DNA from: Pseudomonas sp. FP2309
GTDB lineage: Bacteria > Pseudomonadota > Gammaproteobacteria > Pseudomonadales > Pseudomonadaceae
Direction of reading: 5' to 3'
Length of the DNA stretch: 64,000 nucleotides
Assembly: GCF_030687575.1 (NCBI RefSeq)
Contig: NZ_CP117439.1
Coordinates: 3,897,501-3,961,500, forward strand
The translations under genes and the position numbers were made by a program. Shown piece by piece: positions 63,130 to 64,000 of this stretch. The stretch's first letter is position 1. Every line of letters begins with the position of its first letter. Under the pieces are notes generated by a model. That model saw nothing but the letters and a program-made list of their open reading frames with translations, was not told the origin of the DNA and made no database searches.

Positions 63130-64000
63130 TTATGTGGCAAACAGATAGGCTTCCACATCCATCCCGGCGTCACGCATCTGCGCCAGCTTGTAGCGCAGGG
63201 TGCGCGGGCTGATGCCGAGGCGCTCGGCCGCTTCTTTGCGGCGGCCGCGCTCGGCGCGCAGGGTGTCGATGATCATCTGGAATTCACGTCGACGCAGGTC
63301 GTCGCCCAGCCCGCCGGCAGGCTCCGCCTCGACCACCACCGGTGCCGGTGCCAGCGTGGGCAATGGCGCGGCCCCGCTGCCCGTGGCCAGACAGAAATCC
63401 TGGGGCTGAATCAGGCCGCCCTGCTGCAAAATCAGCGCGCGCTGGATGGCGTTGTCCAACTCCCGCACGTTGCCCGGCCATGGGTAGCTGATCAGGCACG
63501 CCTGGGCCTCGGCCGACAACCGCGCCTGGGCGTGCTTCATTTTTTTGACGTGGTTGTTCAGCAGACGCTCGGCCAACGGAACGATGTCGGCCGGACGTTC
63601 GCGCAACGGGCGCCAGGCCAGGGGAAACACCGACAAGCGGTAGAACAGGTCTTCACGGAAACGCCCCGCCGCCACCTCGCCGGCAAGGTCGCGGTTGGTG
63701 GTGGCGACCACGCGGATATCCAACTGGATCGGCTTGCGTGCGCCCACCCGCTCCACTTCGCGCTCTTGCAGCACCCGCAGCAGCTTGGCTTGCAGCCCCA
63801 GGGGCATTTCCGAAATTTCATCGAGCAGGATGGTGCCGCCGTCGGCCTGTTCGAACTTGCCCGCCTGGGCGGCGATGGCCCCGGTGAACGAGCCCTTTTC
63901 ATGGCCGAACAAGGTGGCTTCAAGCATGTTGTCGGGGATCGCCGCGCAGTTGATCGCGATGAACGGCTGTTTGGCGCGGGTCGATTGCTGGTGGATATAG
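63130..64000 (-). CDS. fleR: Sigma54-dependent response regulator FleR, 3' part
   Basis: The frame is open at the right edge; 290 residues are visible. The AAA+ core begins after the Walker A motif, which lies outside, with [27 protein letters not shown] (includes the GAFTGA-type sigma54 contact, here GSFTGA), Walker [15 protein letters not shown], and [15 protein letters not shown]. The C-terminal Fis-type helix-turn-helix is [22 protein letters not shown]. By position and family it is FleR, the partner of the kinase FleS, which activates fliE and other basal-body genes. Confidence 0.92.
   Translation of the reverse strand, partial: YIHQQSTRAKQPFIAINCAAIPDNMLEATLFGHEKGSFTGAIAAQAGKFEQADGGTILLDEISEMPLGLQAKLLRVLQEREVERVGARKPIQLDIRVVATTNRDLAGEVAAGRFREDLFYRLSVFPLAWRPLRERPADIVPLAERLLNNHVKKMKHAQARLSAEAQACLISYPWPGNVRELDNAIQRALILQQGGLIQPQDFCLATGSGAAPLPTLAPAPVVVEAEPAGGLGDDLRRREFQMIIDTLRAERGRRKEAAERLGISPRTLRYKLAQMRDAGMDVEAYLFAT

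Overview
The window is a stretch of a Pseudomonas chromosome, most likely from the P. fluorescens species complex. The evidence is high GC with strong G/C third-position bias, a pyoverdine (pvd) cluster with its own sigma factor, a polar-flagellum/chemotaxis cluster in the order seen in Pseudomonas, and REP-like hairpins of the type common in fluorescent pseudomonads. No RNA genes, insertion sequences, prophage or CRISPR arrays were seen.

Layout. (1) 1-572: 3' part of dsbG. (2) 634-16270: siderophore block. pvdL (four-module chromophore NRPS) and pvdG (thioesterase) run leftward. pvdS (iron-starvation sigma factor) runs rightward behind a Fur-box/sigma70 promoter. pvdYII (hydroxyornithine acetyltransferase) runs leftward behind a consensus PvdS box. 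(3) 16336-17136: a periplasmic solute-binding protein of unknown ligand. (4) 17218-26116: acyclic terpene (citronellol/geraniol) catabolism, with atuR divergent from atuABCDEF and twin palindromes between them. (5) 26190-32733: mixed single genes (exonuclease, ppnP, MOSC protein, cheV, a pseudo-Hpt protein, a NarL-type two-component pair, a YegS-type lipid kinase). (6) 32866-64000: one large leftward chemotaxis/flagellar region: DUF2802-cheW-parP-parC-motD-motC-cheB-cheA-cheZ-cheY, fliA-fleN-flhF-flhA, a cold-shock gene, flhB-fliRQPONML, fliK, hptB-hsbR-hsbA, fliJIHGFE and the 3' part of fleR. All are listed from left to right, so transcription runs from the right-hand gene to the left.

How it works together. 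Promoter motifs readable in the sequence give a regulatory map. Sigma54-type -24/-12 elements precede fliE, fliL, fliK and flhA. Sigma28 (FliA)-type elements precede cheV and lie inside cheZ ahead of cheA. This matches the known cascade FleQ/FleR-sigma54, then FliA, with FleN and FlhF setting flagellar number and place. PvdS boxes precede pvdG and pvdYII, and Fur controls pvdS. AtuR probably represses atuA-F at the two palindromes.

No wholly new system stands out. The most interesting points are: (a) a short acidic/hydrophobic motif repeated four times in CheA that resembles the N-terminus of FliM, the N-terminal region of FliN and the C-terminus of CheZ, suggesting a shared CheY-type docking peptide; (b) a stand-alone Hpt-like protein without the phospho-accepting histidine, next to cheV and flanked by several inverted repeats; (c) a 17-codon leader ORF with a strong ribosome-binding site overlapping the start of pvdG; (d) an intragenic sigma28 promoter in cheZ.
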